This document shows, piece by piece, positions 23,138-31,774 of a stretch of DNA of 64,000 nt; the stretch's first letter is position 1; the number at the start of each line of letters is the position of its first letter. The DNA is from Elusimicrobia bacterium HGW-Elusimicrobia-3 (GTDB lineage Bacteria; Elusimicrobiota; Elusimicrobia; Elusimicrobiales; UBA9959), in NCBI GenBank assembly GCA_002840355.1, contig PHAL01000004.1:1-64000 (forward strand), given 5' to 3'. The translations under genes and the position numbers were made by a program. The notes beneath the pieces are model-generated. The model saw only the letters and a program-made list of their open reading frames with translations. It made no database searches and was not told where the DNA came from.

Positions 23138-24468
23138 TGCAGCAGATTACCGACATTTTTAAGATACAGGATCTTAAGAAACGGATATTCTTCGTGCTCG
23201 GGGCGCTGGCCGTGTACCGGCTCGGCGCCTCCATTCCGATACCCGGCATCAACACCGCGGCCCTGCAGGCCATCTTCGAGGCCCAGAAGGGCTCGATCCT
23301 GGGCTTCCTGGACATCTTCTCGGGCGGCGCGCTGAGCCGCTTCTCGCTCTTCTCTATGGGCGTGATGCCTTACATCAACGCGTCCATCATCATGAGCCTG
23401 GTGCAGGGCGCGCACATCTTCCCGATGCTCGACCGCCTTCAGAAGGAAGGCGAGAGCGGCCGCAAGAAGATCACGCAGTTCACTCGCTACTTCACGCTGT
23501 TCCTGGCGGCCTTCCAGTCGCTGGGCCTGACGATAGCCCTGACCAAGATGGGCGCCGGCGGCAGCGGCCCGCAGATAGTCAGCAACCCGACGCTGGGGTT
23601 CTATTTCGTGACGGTGCTGACGCTGGTGACCGGCACGATGTTCGTGATGTGGCTGGGCGAACAGGTGACCGAGCGCGGCATCGGCAACGGCATCTCGCTG
23701 ATAATCTTCGCTGGCATCGTGGGCGAACTGCCCTCGGCCGTGATGGGCATGATAAAACTGGTACAGGTGGACGAGATCAGCCTGCTGTCCGGCCTGCTCA
23801 TCCTCAGCCTTGTCTTCGCGATCATCGGTTTCGTGATCTGGGTGGAAACCGCCCAGCGCAAGATCCCGGTGCAGTACGCGCAGCGCATGGTGGGCCGCAA
23901 GATGTACGGCGGCGCCTCCACGTTCCTGCCCCTGAAGGTGGACCAGAGCGGCGTTATCGCCGTCATCTTCGCGGTGTCGCTGCTGAGCGTGCCGTACACG
24001 ATAGGCTCTTTCAACCCCAACGCGGCGTGGGCGCAGAAGCTGATGAGCTACATGAGCCACACCAGCCTCCTTTACCAGGCGGCCTACGTGGGGCTGATCA
24101 TCTTCTTCTGCTACTTCTATAACTCCGTCAGCATCAACCCCAAGGACCTGGCCGAGAACATGAAGAAGTGGGGCGGGTTCATCCCGGGCATACGCCCCGG
24201 CGAACCGACTGCCTCGCACATAGAGTGGGTGATGAACCGCATCACGCTCGGCGGCGCCATCTTCGTGTCGCTCATCGCCGTGCTGCCCGACTACCTGCGC
24301 GCCAAGTTCAACGTCCCCTTCTACTTCGGCGGCACCTCGCTGCTGATCGTGGTCGGCGTGGCGCTGGACACCATAGCGCAGACCGAGGCGCACCTGGTGA
24401 TGCGCAATTACGAGGGGTTCTATAAGAACTCCAAGATCAAGGGCCGCTGGTTCAACGTGGGGACCTGA
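23137..24468 (+). CDS. secY: Preprotein translocase subunit SecY
   Basis: 443 residues with ten predicted transmembrane helices, the pore of the Sec translocon. Conserved stretches include RLGASIPIPGIN and GGALSRFSLFSMGVMPYINA in helix 1-2 and the plug, and QRKIPVQYAQR in the cytoplasmic loop, plus PFYFGGTSLLIVVGVALD near the end. It exports the two proteases, the amidase and the other signal-peptide proteins of this window. Confidence 0.98.
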   Translation: MQQITDIFKIQDLKKRIFFVLGALAVYRLGASIPIPGINTAALQAIFEAQKGSILGFLDIFSGGALSRFSLFSMGVMPYINASIIMSLVQGAHIFPMLDRLQKEGESGRKKITQFTRYFTLFLAAFQSLGLTIALTKMGAGGSGPQIVSNPTLGFYFVTVLTLVTGTMFVMWLGEQVTERGIGNGISLIIFAGIVGELPSAVMGMIKLVQVDEISLLSGLLILSLVFAIIGFVIWVETAQRKIPVQYAQRMVGRKMYGGASTFLPLKVDQSGVIAVIFAVSLLSVPYTIGSFNPNAAWAQKLMSYMSHTSLLYQAAYVGLIIFFCYFYNSVSINPKDLAENMKKWGGFIPGIRPGEPTASHIEWVMNRITLGGAIFVSLIAVLPDYLRAKFNVPFYFGGTSLLIVVGVALDTIAQTEAHLVMRNYEGFYKNSKIKGRWFNVGT

Positions 24469-24473
24469 CCGGC

Positions 24474-25118
24474 ATGAACCTCATACTGCTGGGTTACCCC
24501 GGGTCGGGGAAGGGCACGCTCGCCAAAGATCTTTCGAAAGAACTCGACATGGTGCACGTCTCGACGGGGGACATCCTCCGCGACGAGATGGCCAAGAAGA
24601 CCCAGCTCGGGCAGGAAGCTTCGTCCTACATGGCCTCCGGCCGGCTGGTGCCGGACCGCCTGGTGATGGACATGCTCAAGACCCGCCTGGGCTCCGAGAC
24701 GCGCGGCCTGCTGTTCGACGGCTTCCCGCGCACGGTGGAGCAGGCCGAGATGCTCGACGGGTGGTTCACCTCCCGCGGCCAGGGCCTGGACGCCGTGGTG
24801 TTCCTGAACGTGGCCGAGGACGTGGTGATAGCGCGCCTGGGTTCGCGGCGCACCTGCACCGGCTGCGGCAAGATCTATAACGTTATTTCGGCCCCTCCGG
24901 CCAAAGAGGACGTCTGCGACGCGTGCGGCAAGCCGCTCATGACGCGCCCCGACGACACGCAGGCCGTGATACAGAAGCGCGTGCAGGTCTACAAGGACCA
25001 GACCGAACCGCTGCTCGCCTATTACCGGGCCTCCGGAAGCTTCTTGCAGGCCGACGGCGGGAAAGCGCCTGACGCCGTCACGAAGGATGTGATGGCCCTG
25101 CTGCGCGCACAGCCGTGA
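24474..25118 (+). CDS. adk: Adenylate kinase
   Basis: 214 residues: P-loop GYPGSGKGT (7-15), the GFPRT motif for AMP binding, and a LID domain with two Cys pairs (CTGC and CDAC), so the LID holds zinc. It interconverts AMP and ATP with two ADP. The position between secY and map is the classic bacterial order. Its stop overlaps the GTG start of map. Confidence 0.97.
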   Translation: MNLILLGYPGSGKGTLAKDLSKELDMVHVSTGDILRDEMAKKTQLGQEASSYMASGRLVPDRLVMDMLKTRLGSETRGLLFDGFPRTVEQAEMLDGWFTSRGQGLDAVVFLNVAEDVVIARLGSRRTCTGCGKIYNVISAPPAKEDVCDACGKPLMTRPDDTQAVIQKRVQVYKDQTEPLLAYYRASGSFLQADGGKAPDAVTKDVMALLRAQP

Positions 25119-25867
25119 TCGAGATAAAGACCCCCGCCGAGATAGAGAGCATGCGCAAAGCTTCGCGCGTGGTGGCGGAGGTCCTGCAGGAACTGAAGCC
25201 CCTGGTCAAGCCCGGGGTCACGACGGCTGAACTTGACAAATTCGCGGAACGGCGCGTGAGGGAACTCGGCGCCGTCCCGGCCTTCCTCGGCTACCGCGGC
25301 TACCCCGCGACGCTCTGCGTCTCCATCAACGAGGAGATCGTGCACGGCATCCCTAGTCCCAAGCGGACGGTGCGGGCGGGCGATATAGTCAGCCTGGACA
25401 TGGGCGCGGTGATAGAAGGTTTTTACGGCGACGCCGCGGTTACGGTGGCGGCCGGGGCGGTCTCGCCGCAGGCGAGGCGCCTGATGGAAGTGACGAGCCG
25501 CTCTCTGGACGAGGCGCTCGCGGCGGTCAGGGCGGGAGCGAGGCTGGGCGACGTCTGCCACGCGGTGGAAAAGTACGCGGCCGCCAACGGCATGTCGGTG
25601 GTCCGGGAGTTCACCGGGCACGGCATAGGGCGCCACCTGCACGAAGAGCCGTCGATACCCAATTTCGGGCGCCCGGGCTCGGGCCCGGTGCTCAAGGCCG
25701 GCATGACGCTGGCGATAGAACCGATGCTCTGCCTGGGCGGGGCCGACGTGGTGGTTAAGAACGACGGGTGGACCGCGGTCAGCGCGGACGGCAGCCTGGC
25801 TGCCCATTATGAACACACTATCGCCGTTACGGAGGACGGCTGCGACGTGCTGAGCAGGGCCTCCTAG
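25115..25867 (+). CDS. map: Methionine aminopeptidase, type I
   Basis: 250 residues starting at GTG 25115 within the adk stop (GTGA). Metal ligands are read in SLDMGAVIEGFYGDAA, GHGIGRHLHEEP and the later AIEPM and the final EHT; these form the two-metal pita-bread site. It removes the initiator Met from new proteins. No zinc-finger extension is present. Confidence 0.96.
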   Translation: MIEIKTPAEIESMRKASRVVAEVLQELKPLVKPGVTTAELDKFAERRVRELGAVPAFLGYRGYPATLCVSINEEIVHGIPSPKRTVRAGDIVSLDMGAVIEGFYGDAAVTVAAGAVSPQARRLMEVTSRSLDEALAAVRAGARLGDVCHAVEKYAAANGMSVVREFTGHGIGRHLHEEPSIPNFGRPGSGPVLKAGMTLAIEPMLCLGGADVVVKNDGWTAVSADGSLAAHYEHTIAVTEDGCDVLSRAS

Positions 25868-25933
25868 CGGCCGGACAACGGCCGGTCCGGCGGACAGGCA
25901 ATATTAGAGGCCCCCAAGCAGCCGTTATTTTTG

Positions 25934-25939
25934 TATAAT
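25934..25939 (+). promoter_or_regulatory. TATAAT -10 close to infA
   Basis: TATAAT lies 9 bases before ATG 25949, preceded by TTTTTG. The infA message would have a leader of only a few bases and no Shine-Dalgarno sequence. It would also provide a second promoter for the rpmJ-rpsM-rpsK-rpsD-rpoA-rplQ part. Confidence 0.6.
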
Positions 25940-25948
25940 ATAAAAAAT

Positions 25949-26170
25949 ATGTCAGAAAACAGCGAAAAAATAGAGGTAGAGGGCATAGTAAAAGAGTCCC
26001 TCCCTAACGCCACTTTCAAGGTAGAGATCGCCCCGGGCAAGACGATACTCGGCATCATCTCCGGCAAGATGCGCATACACCACATAAAGATACTCCCGGG
26101 CGACAAGGTGAAGCTCGAACTTTCACCTTACGATCTCAGCAAAGGCCGGATAGTCTACAGGGAAAAATAG
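25949..26170 (+). CDS. infA: Translation initiation factor IF-1
   Basis: 73 residues, an OB fold. [44 protein letters not shown] in pieces, and KGRIVYREK are close to the IF-1 consensus. It blocks the A site of the 30S during initiation. I chose ATG 25949 and not an upstream in-frame codon at 25931, since TATAAT lies between them. Confidence 0.95.
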   Translation: MSENSEKIEVEGIVKESLPNATFKVEIAPGKTILGIISGKMRIHHIKILPGDKVKLELSPYDLSKGRIVYREK

Positions 26171-26254
26171 GCCGCGCAAAAGCCGCTCCTCCGACGAGGA
26201 AAGCGGATAGGGCGGCGGTAGTTGCGGTACAACAATAGCTTAGAGGTGCTTCTA

Positions 26255-26368
26255 ATGAAAGTAAGAGCCAGCGTAAAGAAAATTTGTATTAAGTGCAAGA
26301 TTGTAAAGCGCAAGGGCGTCGTTCGCGTTATCTGCGACGACCCCCGCCACAAGCAGCGCCAGGGTTGA
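26255..26368 (+). CDS. rpmJ: 50S ribosomal protein L36 (zinc type)
   Basis: A 37-residue gene of standard length. It begins [19 protein letters not shown] and ends [10 protein letters not shown]. The zinc ligands C11, C14, C27 and H32 are all present, giving the C+ form. AGAGGT lies 10 bases before the ATG. The infA-rpmJ-rpsM order is the usual one. Confidence 0.96.
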   Translation: MKVRASVKKICIKCKIVKRKGVVRVICDDPRHKQRQG

Positions 26369-26433
26369 GCCCGGGCTGGTGACTGGCGGAGCGCGCTGGT
26401 GACCGATTAAAACGGCATTCCTAAGGAGAAAGT

Positions 26434-26832
26434 ATGGCACGTATAGCAGGTGTAGACTTACCCAGAGATAAAAAAATCAGCATCGCTTTAGCCTATGTCT
26501 ACGGCATAGGCAGGCCGATGGCCAAGAAGATCCTGGCCGGCCTCAGCGCCCAGATCAGCCCCGATATACGGGTGAAGGACCTGACGGAGGACCAGATCGG
26601 TCTCCTGAATAACATCATCCAGAAAGAGTACAAGGTGGAAGGCGAGCTCCGCAGGGAGATCACCACGGCCTTGAAGCGCTACGTGGAGATCAACAGCTAT
26701 CGCGGCTACAGGCACCGCCGCAACCTGCCGGTGCGCGGTCAGCGCACCCGCACCAACGGCCGCACACGCCGCGGACGCCGCCGGACGGTCGGCTCTTCGG
26801 GTAAAGCGGCAGCCGCGGGCGGAAAGGCCTGA
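26434..26832 (+). CDS. rpsM: 30S ribosomal protein S13
   Basis: 132 residues. [21 protein letters not shown] starts the fold, and the C-terminal [15 protein letters not shown] runs toward the P-site tRNA. The tail ends with an Ala/Gly-rich stretch. AAGGAGAAAG is the start signal. Confidence 0.97.
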   Translation: MARIAGVDLPRDKKISIALAYVYGIGRPMAKKILAGLSAQISPDIRVKDLTEDQIGLLNNIIQKEYKVEGELRREITTALKRYVEINSYRGYRHRRNLPVRGQRTRTNGRTRRGRRRTVGSSGKAAAAGGKA

Positions 26833-26884
26833 CGGCCGACCCCCCGCGAGAGCGGGGGGAAAACACGGAGGATGATTTAAAACT

Positions 26885-27316
26885 ATGTCTGAAGAAAACA
26901 AGAACCCGCAGCCCCAGGAAGGGGCGAAAAAACCCGAGCAGAAAGGCGCGCCCCGCCGCCGCCTGCGCACCGTGGCGTTCGCCCGCGTGTACGTGAACTG
27001 CTCCTTCAACAACACGATCATAACCTTTACCGACGAGAAGGGCGGCGTTATCGCCTGGTCCACCTCGGGCGGCAACGGTTTCCGCGGCACCAAGAAGGGC
27101 ACCCCCTTCGCCGCGCAGATCACCGCCAGCAAGGCGGCGGCCCGCGCTTCCGAGTACGGCGTGCGCCAGGCCATGGTCTTCGTCAGCGGCCCCGGCCCCG
27201 GCCGCGAGACCGCGATCCGCGCGGTAGCGCAGAGCGGCATACACGTGGTGTCCATCAAGGACGTCACCCCGATACCGCACAACGGCTGCAGGCCCCCCAA
27301 AGCCCGCCGCGTCTAA
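26885..27316 (+). CDS. rpsK: 30S ribosomal protein S11 with charged N-terminal tail
   Basis: 143 residues, about 15 longer than usual. The first 28 residues are Gln/Glu/Lys/Pro-rich (MSEENKNPQPQEGAKKPEQK). The core includes CSFNNTIITFTD and GPGPGRETAIRA, with the basic KPRRV-like end (RPPKARRV). S11 forms the 30S platform near the E site. Confidence 0.96.
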   Translation: MSEENKNPQPQEGAKKPEQKGAPRRRLRTVAFARVYVNCSFNNTIITFTDEKGGVIAWSTSGGNGFRGTKKGTPFAAQITASKAAARASEYGVRQAMVFVSGPGPGRETAIRAVAQSGIHVVSIKDVTPIPHNGCRPPKARRV

Positions 27317-27344
27317 CAGCGAGAATACCAAGGAGACTTTTACA

Positions 27345-27983
27345 ATGTCGAGATATACCGGACCCAGCTGCAAGAAGTGCACGAAAGTTAACCAGAAAAT
27401 GTTCCTGAAGGGCACGAAGTGCCACACGAACTGCCAGGTGGACAAAGCCCAGCGCGCCGAGAAAGAAAAGCGCTTCGGCGGCGGCGGCCGGCCCAACAAG
27501 CAGTCCGACTACGCCAAGCACCTGCGCGAGAAGCAGATAGCCCGCCTCACCGCCCAGGTGACCGAAGCCCAGTTCAAGCGCTTCTTCACCAAGGCCTCCA
27601 AGGACAAGGGCCAGACCGGAAGCGCGCTGTTCCGCTTCCTCGAAGTGCGCCTGGACAACATCGTGCGCCGCCTCGGCTTCGCGGTGTCGCTCAAAGCCGC
27701 CCGCCAGCTGGTCAACCACGGCCACATCCTGGTGAACGGCCGCGTGCTCTCCATCGCTTCCGCGATGCTGAAGCCCGGCGACGAGATCACGATCAACCCG
27801 AAGACCGCCGAGACCGTGCTGGTCAAGCAGGGCCTGGAGCACGCCGAGAAGGCCTCCCAGCGCCCGAGCTTCCTGGCGTGGGAAGCCGGTTCCAAGAAGG
27901 GTAAACTGGTGCGCTGGCCGGACCGCGCGGAGTCCAGCATCTCCGCCGACGAGCAGCTCATCGTCGAATTCTATTCCAAGTAA
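27345..27983 (+). CDS. rpsD: 30S ribosomal protein S4
   Basis: 212 residues: an N-terminal zone with two Cys pairs (CKKC and CHTNC area, residues 6-28) that may hold zinc, and the S4 RNA-binding domain around VRRLGFAVSLKAARQLVNHG. It nucleates 16S assembly and in other bacteria represses the alpha operon. The closing IVEFYSK is typical. Confidence 0.97.
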   Translation: MSRYTGPSCKKCTKVNQKMFLKGTKCHTNCQVDKAQRAEKEKRFGGGGRPNKQSDYAKHLREKQIARLTAQVTEAQFKRFFTKASKDKGQTGSALFRFLEVRLDNIVRRLGFAVSLKAARQLVNHGHILVNGRVLSIASAMLKPGDEITINPKTAETVLVKQGLEHAEKASQRPSFLAWEAGSKKGKLVRWPDRAESSISADEQLIVEFYSK

Positions 27984-27996
27984 ACGAGGTTAATGA

Positions 27997-28971
27997 ATGT
28001 CAACTTTCTCCAAACAGCTCGTAATCCCCGAAACTCTGCAGGTCGAGGATAAGACGAAGACCGATAACTACGCGAAATTCACCGCAGAGCCCTACGAGAA
28101 AGGTTACGGCCACACGATCGGCAACTCGCTGCGCCGCATCCTGCTCTCCAGCCTCGAAGGCGCGGCCGTGGTGGCCGTGCGCATCAAAGGCGCGCGGCAC
28201 GAGTACGCCGCCGTCAACGGCGTGCAGGAGGACGTGGTCAACATCGTCCTGAACCTCAAGAAGCTCCGCGTGCGCCTGAAGGGCGAGGGCCCCGAGACGC
28301 TGCTGATCTCCCTGAAGGGCAAGAAGACCGTGACCGCGGCCGACATCAACGAGAACGCCAACGTCGAGATCATCAACAAGGACCTCGTGATAGCCCACGT
28401 CGAGAGCGGCGCCGAGTTCGAAGCCGAACTCGAGATCGCCCGCGGCTCCGGCTACCTGACCTCCGAAGAGATCCGCGCCCGCGTGAACCTGCCGATGGAA
28501 TTCATCCCGATGGACGCGATCTTCTCCCCGGTGCAGAAAGTGCATTACACCGTGGAGAACGCCCGCGTAGGCCAGCGCACCGACTACGACAAGCTCGTGC
28601 TCGAGATCTGGACCGACGGGACGACGACCCCTTCCGAGGCCGTCAGCAACACCGCCGCGCTGCTGCGCCGCTCGATCATGCCTTTCCTGCCGGCCGAAGA
28701 GGCCGCCAAGGAGCCCGCCCGCGCCGAGGAAGCCAAGAAGGAACCCGCCGGCGAGGCGTCCGGCAAGCTCGAGCAGGGCGTGGAGATGATAGAGCTCTCC
28801 TCGCGCGCCTCCAATTGCCTGAAGGTGGCCGGCATCCGCACCATCGGCGAGCTGGTCCGCAAGTCCGAGGGCGACCTGCTGGCCGTGAAGAACTTCGGCC
28901 AGAAGTCCCTGGACGAGATCAAGGAAAAGCTCAAGGAAATGGGCCTCGACCTCGGGATGAAGATAGACTAA
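27997..28971 (+). CDS. rpoA: RNA polymerase subunit alpha
   Basis: 324 residues. The N-terminal assembly domain shows EPYEKGYGHTIGNSLRRILL and ends near RRSIMPFL. A charged linker of about 35 residues (Ala/Glu/Lys-rich) joins the C-terminal domain with LSSRASNCLKVAGIRTIGEL and KSLDEIKEKLKEMGL, which binds UP elements and activators. The order rpsD-rpoA-rplQ is standard. Confidence 0.98.
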   Translation: MSTFSKQLVIPETLQVEDKTKTDNYAKFTAEPYEKGYGHTIGNSLRRILLSSLEGAAVVAVRIKGARHEYAAVNGVQEDVVNIVLNLKKLRVRLKGEGPETLLISLKGKKTVTAADINENANVEIINKDLVIAHVESGAEFEAELEIARGSGYLTSEEIRARVNLPMEFIPMDAIFSPVQKVHYTVENARVGQRTDYDKLVLEIWTDGTTTPSEAVSNTAALLRRSIMPFLPAEEAAKEPARAEEAKKEPAGEASGKLEQGVEMIELSSRASNCLKVAGIRTIGELVRKSEGDLLAVKNFGQKSLDEIKEKLKEMGLDLGMKID

Positions 28972-28993
28972 TTACCGCCAAGGAACACGCATT

Positions 28994-29335
28994 ATGATAA
29001 GAAATTTAGGCACGAGAAAACTTTCCAGGACCGGTTCCCACCGCCGCGCGATGTTCTCCAACATGGCCAGCAGCCTGCTGCTCCACGAGAAGGTGGAGAC
29101 CACGCTGCCCAAGGCCAAGGAACTGCGCCGCGTAGTGGAGCGCGTGATCGCGGACGCCAAGAACGGCCGCCGCGTGGAAGTGCGCCGCGTGATCAAGGAC
29201 AAGGAGATCTACAAGAAGGTCTTCGAAGTGATCGCGGCCCGCTACAAGGAACGCGACGGCGGTTTTACCCGCATCCTCAAGCTCGGCGCGCGCCGCGGCG
29301 ACGCCACCGAGACCGCGCTGGTCAAGCTGGTTTAA
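28994..29335 (+). CDS. rplQ: 50S ribosomal protein L17
   Basis: 113 residues. RNLGTRKLSRTGSHRRAMFSN and GGFTRILKLGARRGDA are L17 signatures. It lies near the tunnel exit opposite L22. It closes the ribosomal supercluster, and mreB follows after only 9 bp, so shape genes may be co-transcribed. Confidence 0.96.
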   Translation: MIRNLGTRKLSRTGSHRRAMFSNMASSLLLHEKVETTLPKAKELRRVVERVIADAKNGRRVEVRRVIKDKEIYKKVFEVIAARYKERDGGFTRILKLGARRGDATETALVKLV

Positions 29336-29344
29336 AACGATCAC

Positions 29345-30388
29345 ATGGGAATGTTCGACTATTTCTTCAGCCTGTTCTCGAACGATATCGGGATAGACCT
29401 CGGCACCGCGAATACCCTTGTCTACGTTAAAGGCAAGGGGATCGTGCTGCGCGAGCCGTCCGTCGTCGCCATCGATAAGAACAGGCGGAAGGTGCTCGCC
29501 GTGGGCAGCGAGGCCAAGCTGATGCTGGGCCGCACCCCGTCGAGCATCACGGCCGTGCGCCCGCTGCGCAACGGCGTGATCGCGGACTTCGAACTCACCC
29601 AGGAACTGATCAAGTATTTCATCCGCAAGGTGCACAACAGGCGCAGCCTGCTGCACCCCCGTATAGTGATAGGCATCCCGTCGGGCATCACCGAAGTGGA
29701 GAAGCGCGCGGTGCAGGAGTCGGCCGAGCAGGCCGGCGCCCGCGAAGTGGCGCTGATAGAGGAGCCGATGGCGGCGGCCATAGGTTCGGACCTGCCGGTC
29801 TCGGAGCCTCACGCCAGCATGATCTGCGACATCGGCGGCGGCACCACCGAGGTGGCGGTCATCTCGCTGGGCGGCATGGTGGTCGCGAAGTCCCTCGACG
29901 TCGCCGGCGACGAGATGGACGACTGCATAGTGCAGTATTTCCGGCGCAAACACAATTTAGTCATAGGCGAAACTACCGCCGAAGAGGTTAAGATACAGAT
30001 AGGATCGGTTTTCCCGCTGAAAGAAGAGAAGACGATAGAAGTGAAAGGCAGAGACCAGGCCAAAGGCCTGCCCAAGACGATTCTTGTGACTTCGGAAGAG
30101 ATAAGACAGGCCCTGATGGAGCCTGTCCAGCTGATAGTGGACGTGATAAAGCAGGTGCTCGAAGCTACCCCGCCCGAACTTTCTTCGGACCTGGTGGATC
30201 GCGGCATGGTGCTCGCCGGCGGCGGTTCGCTGCTGCGCGGCTTCCCCGAGCTTATCAGGCAGGAAACAGAACTGCCGGTCCACAGGGCTGCCGATCCTTT
30301 GAGCTGTGTCGCCTTGGGCTGCGGAAAGTACCTTGAAGAGCTGGATAAGATCCAGCGCCCCGAATTCCTGAATTCCTACCGCAGCTGA
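29345..30388 (+). CDS. mreB: Actin-like cell-shape protein MreB
   Basis: 347 residues. Actin-fold motifs: [18 protein letters not shown] (phosphate 1), [16 protein letters not shown] (phosphate 2) and [14 protein letters not shown] (adenosine). The N-terminal [13 protein letters not shown] fits the amphipathic membrane-binding stretch. It forms membrane filaments that guide lateral wall synthesis by the PBP2-RodA complex encoded downstream. There is a possible weak terminator of C6/G6 after the stop, then mreC. Confidence 0.97.
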   Translation: MGMFDYFFSLFSNDIGIDLGTANTLVYVKGKGIVLREPSVVAIDKNRRKVLAVGSEAKLMLGRTPSSITAVRPLRNGVIADFELTQELIKYFIRKVHNRRSLLHPRIVIGIPSGITEVEKRAVQESAEQAGAREVALIEEPMAAAIGSDLPVSEPHASMICDIGGGTTEVAVISLGGMVVAKSLDVAGDEMDDCIVQYFRRKHNLVIGETTAEEVKIQIGSVFPLKEEKTIEVKGRDQAKGLPKTILVTSEEIRQALMEPVQLIVDVIKQVLEATPPELSSDLVDRGMVLAGGGSLLRGFPELIRQETELPVHRAADPLSCVALGCGKYLEELDKIQRPEFLNSYRS

Positions 30389-30390
30389 CC

Positions 30391-30416
30391 CCCCGCAAGG
30401 GGGGGCTGTCTTTCAG
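30391..30416 (+). terminator. Possible weak terminator between mreB and mreC
   Basis: CCCCCC-gcaa-GGGGGG is followed by the T-poor CTGTCTTTC. It could reduce read-through into mreC but is not a strong terminator. Confidence 0.35.
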
Positions 30417-30440
30417 GCGGGTCCCGCGAGGGGACAGGCG

Positions 30441-31298
30441 ATGAGCAGAGAGAAAGACGCAGCCAATTACGCTTTAGTATTCTTCGCCGTACTGTCGGTC
30501 CTCCTTTTGCTGTTTCCCGCCTCGAAACTGGCCCACACGGCCCGCATTACCGTAAGCTACAGCCTCTACCCTTCGCTCCATTACGGCGCGAAATACGACT
30601 ATTTCGTGCGCCACGTCCCCGCTAACTTCTTGGCCCTGCTCGAGACCGACCAGGACAACCGGGCGCTCAAGGAGAAGGTCCGCAACCTCGAGGTCAAACT
30701 GCAGGAAGCCGCCGCGCTGGTGGCCGAGAACGACAGGCTGGCCGGAGCGATGCGCCTCTCCCGCGCGCTGCCCTGGGCCGGTTCCTGGGCCCGCGTGGTG
30801 AACAAGACCCCTTCGGACTGGTACGGCTCTTTCTTTATAGACAAGGGCTCCGCCGACGGCATTTCCGTCAACGACACCGTGCTCGGCATGGAGGGCGGCC
30901 GCGCGGCCCTGGCCGGCCGAGTATTAGAGGTGTATCCTAAATTTTCCAAGATCCTGCTGCTGACCAACGGCGCCGCCTCCGCCGTCTGTTCCATAGCGCC
31001 GGGCGGCATGGAGGCGCTGGTGGAGGGCAAGGGGACCTGGCTGCTGCGGATGAGCTACGTGCCCGAAGAGGCGGACCTCGCCGAGGGCGCCGAGCTGGTC
31101 ACCGCGCAGGGCGGCCTGCTCTTCCCGGCCGGGGTGCCGGTGGGGAAAGTGACCAGGGTGAACCCCCGCGAGTCTTTCATGAATTTCATCACCGCGGACG
31201 TCTCGCCGCACGTGGACGTCAACACGCTCAAGGAAGTCTATATCGTCAAGCGCCGCCTGCCCCGCGAGTTCCTGGCGCCCTGGGAGGCCGCGCAATGA
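30441..31298 (+). CDS. mreC: Cell-shape protein MreC
   Basis: 285 residues. One N-terminal membrane helix (about 8-28), then a coiled coil (NRALKEKVRNLEVKLQEAAALVAE) and two periplasmic beta-barrels, with DWYGSFFIDKGSADGISVNDTV a strong MreC motif. It is believed to activate PBP2. It overlaps mreD by ATGA. Confidence 0.95.
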   Translation: MSREKDAANYALVFFAVLSVLLLLFPASKLAHTARITVSYSLYPSLHYGAKYDYFVRHVPANFLALLETDQDNRALKEKVRNLEVKLQEAAALVAENDRLAGAMRLSRALPWAGSWARVVNKTPSDWYGSFFIDKGSADGISVNDTVLGMEGGRAALAGRVLEVYPKFSKILLLTNGAASAVCSIAPGGMEALVEGKGTWLLRMSYVPEEADLAEGAELVTAQGGLLFPAGVPVGKVTRVNPRESFMNFITADVSPHVDVNTLKEVYIVKRRLPREFLAPWEAAQ

Positions 31299-31774
31299 GC
31301 ATTCTCGTCGAGCTCTTCCTGTACCTGGCCACCGGCACCGCCTACTGGTGGTGGACGCAGAACCTGACGGTCTACGGGCTCGCCCCGAACCTGATCTTCG
31401 CGGCCGCGCTCAGCTCGGCCATTCTCGCCGGTCCGGTCAAAGCTATCGCGTGGGGGTTCTTTCTGGGGCTCTACGCGGACCTGCTGGGCGTCAGCGCCTT
31501 CGGCGCCCACGCCCTGACCTACTCGCTGATGGCGTACGTGGTCTACGTGGTCAAGCGGCAGTTCGACATGGACAGCTTTTTCTCGCAGCTGGTCGCGGCC
31601 GTTACCCTCTCCTGGATCTCCATGCTGTTCTACATGGGGCTGAGCCTGGTCTTCGCCAGGATCAACCCGACGAGCCTTAAAATTTTCCTGGCGGAACCGT
31701 TCCTGAACGCCCTGGCCGTGCCGGTGGTGTTCCAGCTGTTCTACCAGGTGAAGCGGCGGACCGGCGCGCTATGA
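31295..31774 (+). CDS. mreD: Cell-shape protein MreD
   Basis: 159 residues with five to six predicted transmembrane segments. The first half (LAPNLIFAAALSSAILAGPV, then GFFLGLYADLLGVSAFGAHA) fits MreD. It is a small integral partner of MreC and PBP2. It overlaps both neighbours by four bases. Confidence 0.9.
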   Translation: MSILVELFLYLATGTAYWWWTQNLTVYGLAPNLIFAAALSSAILAGPVKAIAWGFFLGLYADLLGVSAFGAHALTYSLMAYVVYVVKRQFDMDSFFSQLVAAVTLSWISMLFYMGLSLVFARINPTSLKIFLAEPFLNALAVPVVFQLFYQVKRRTGAL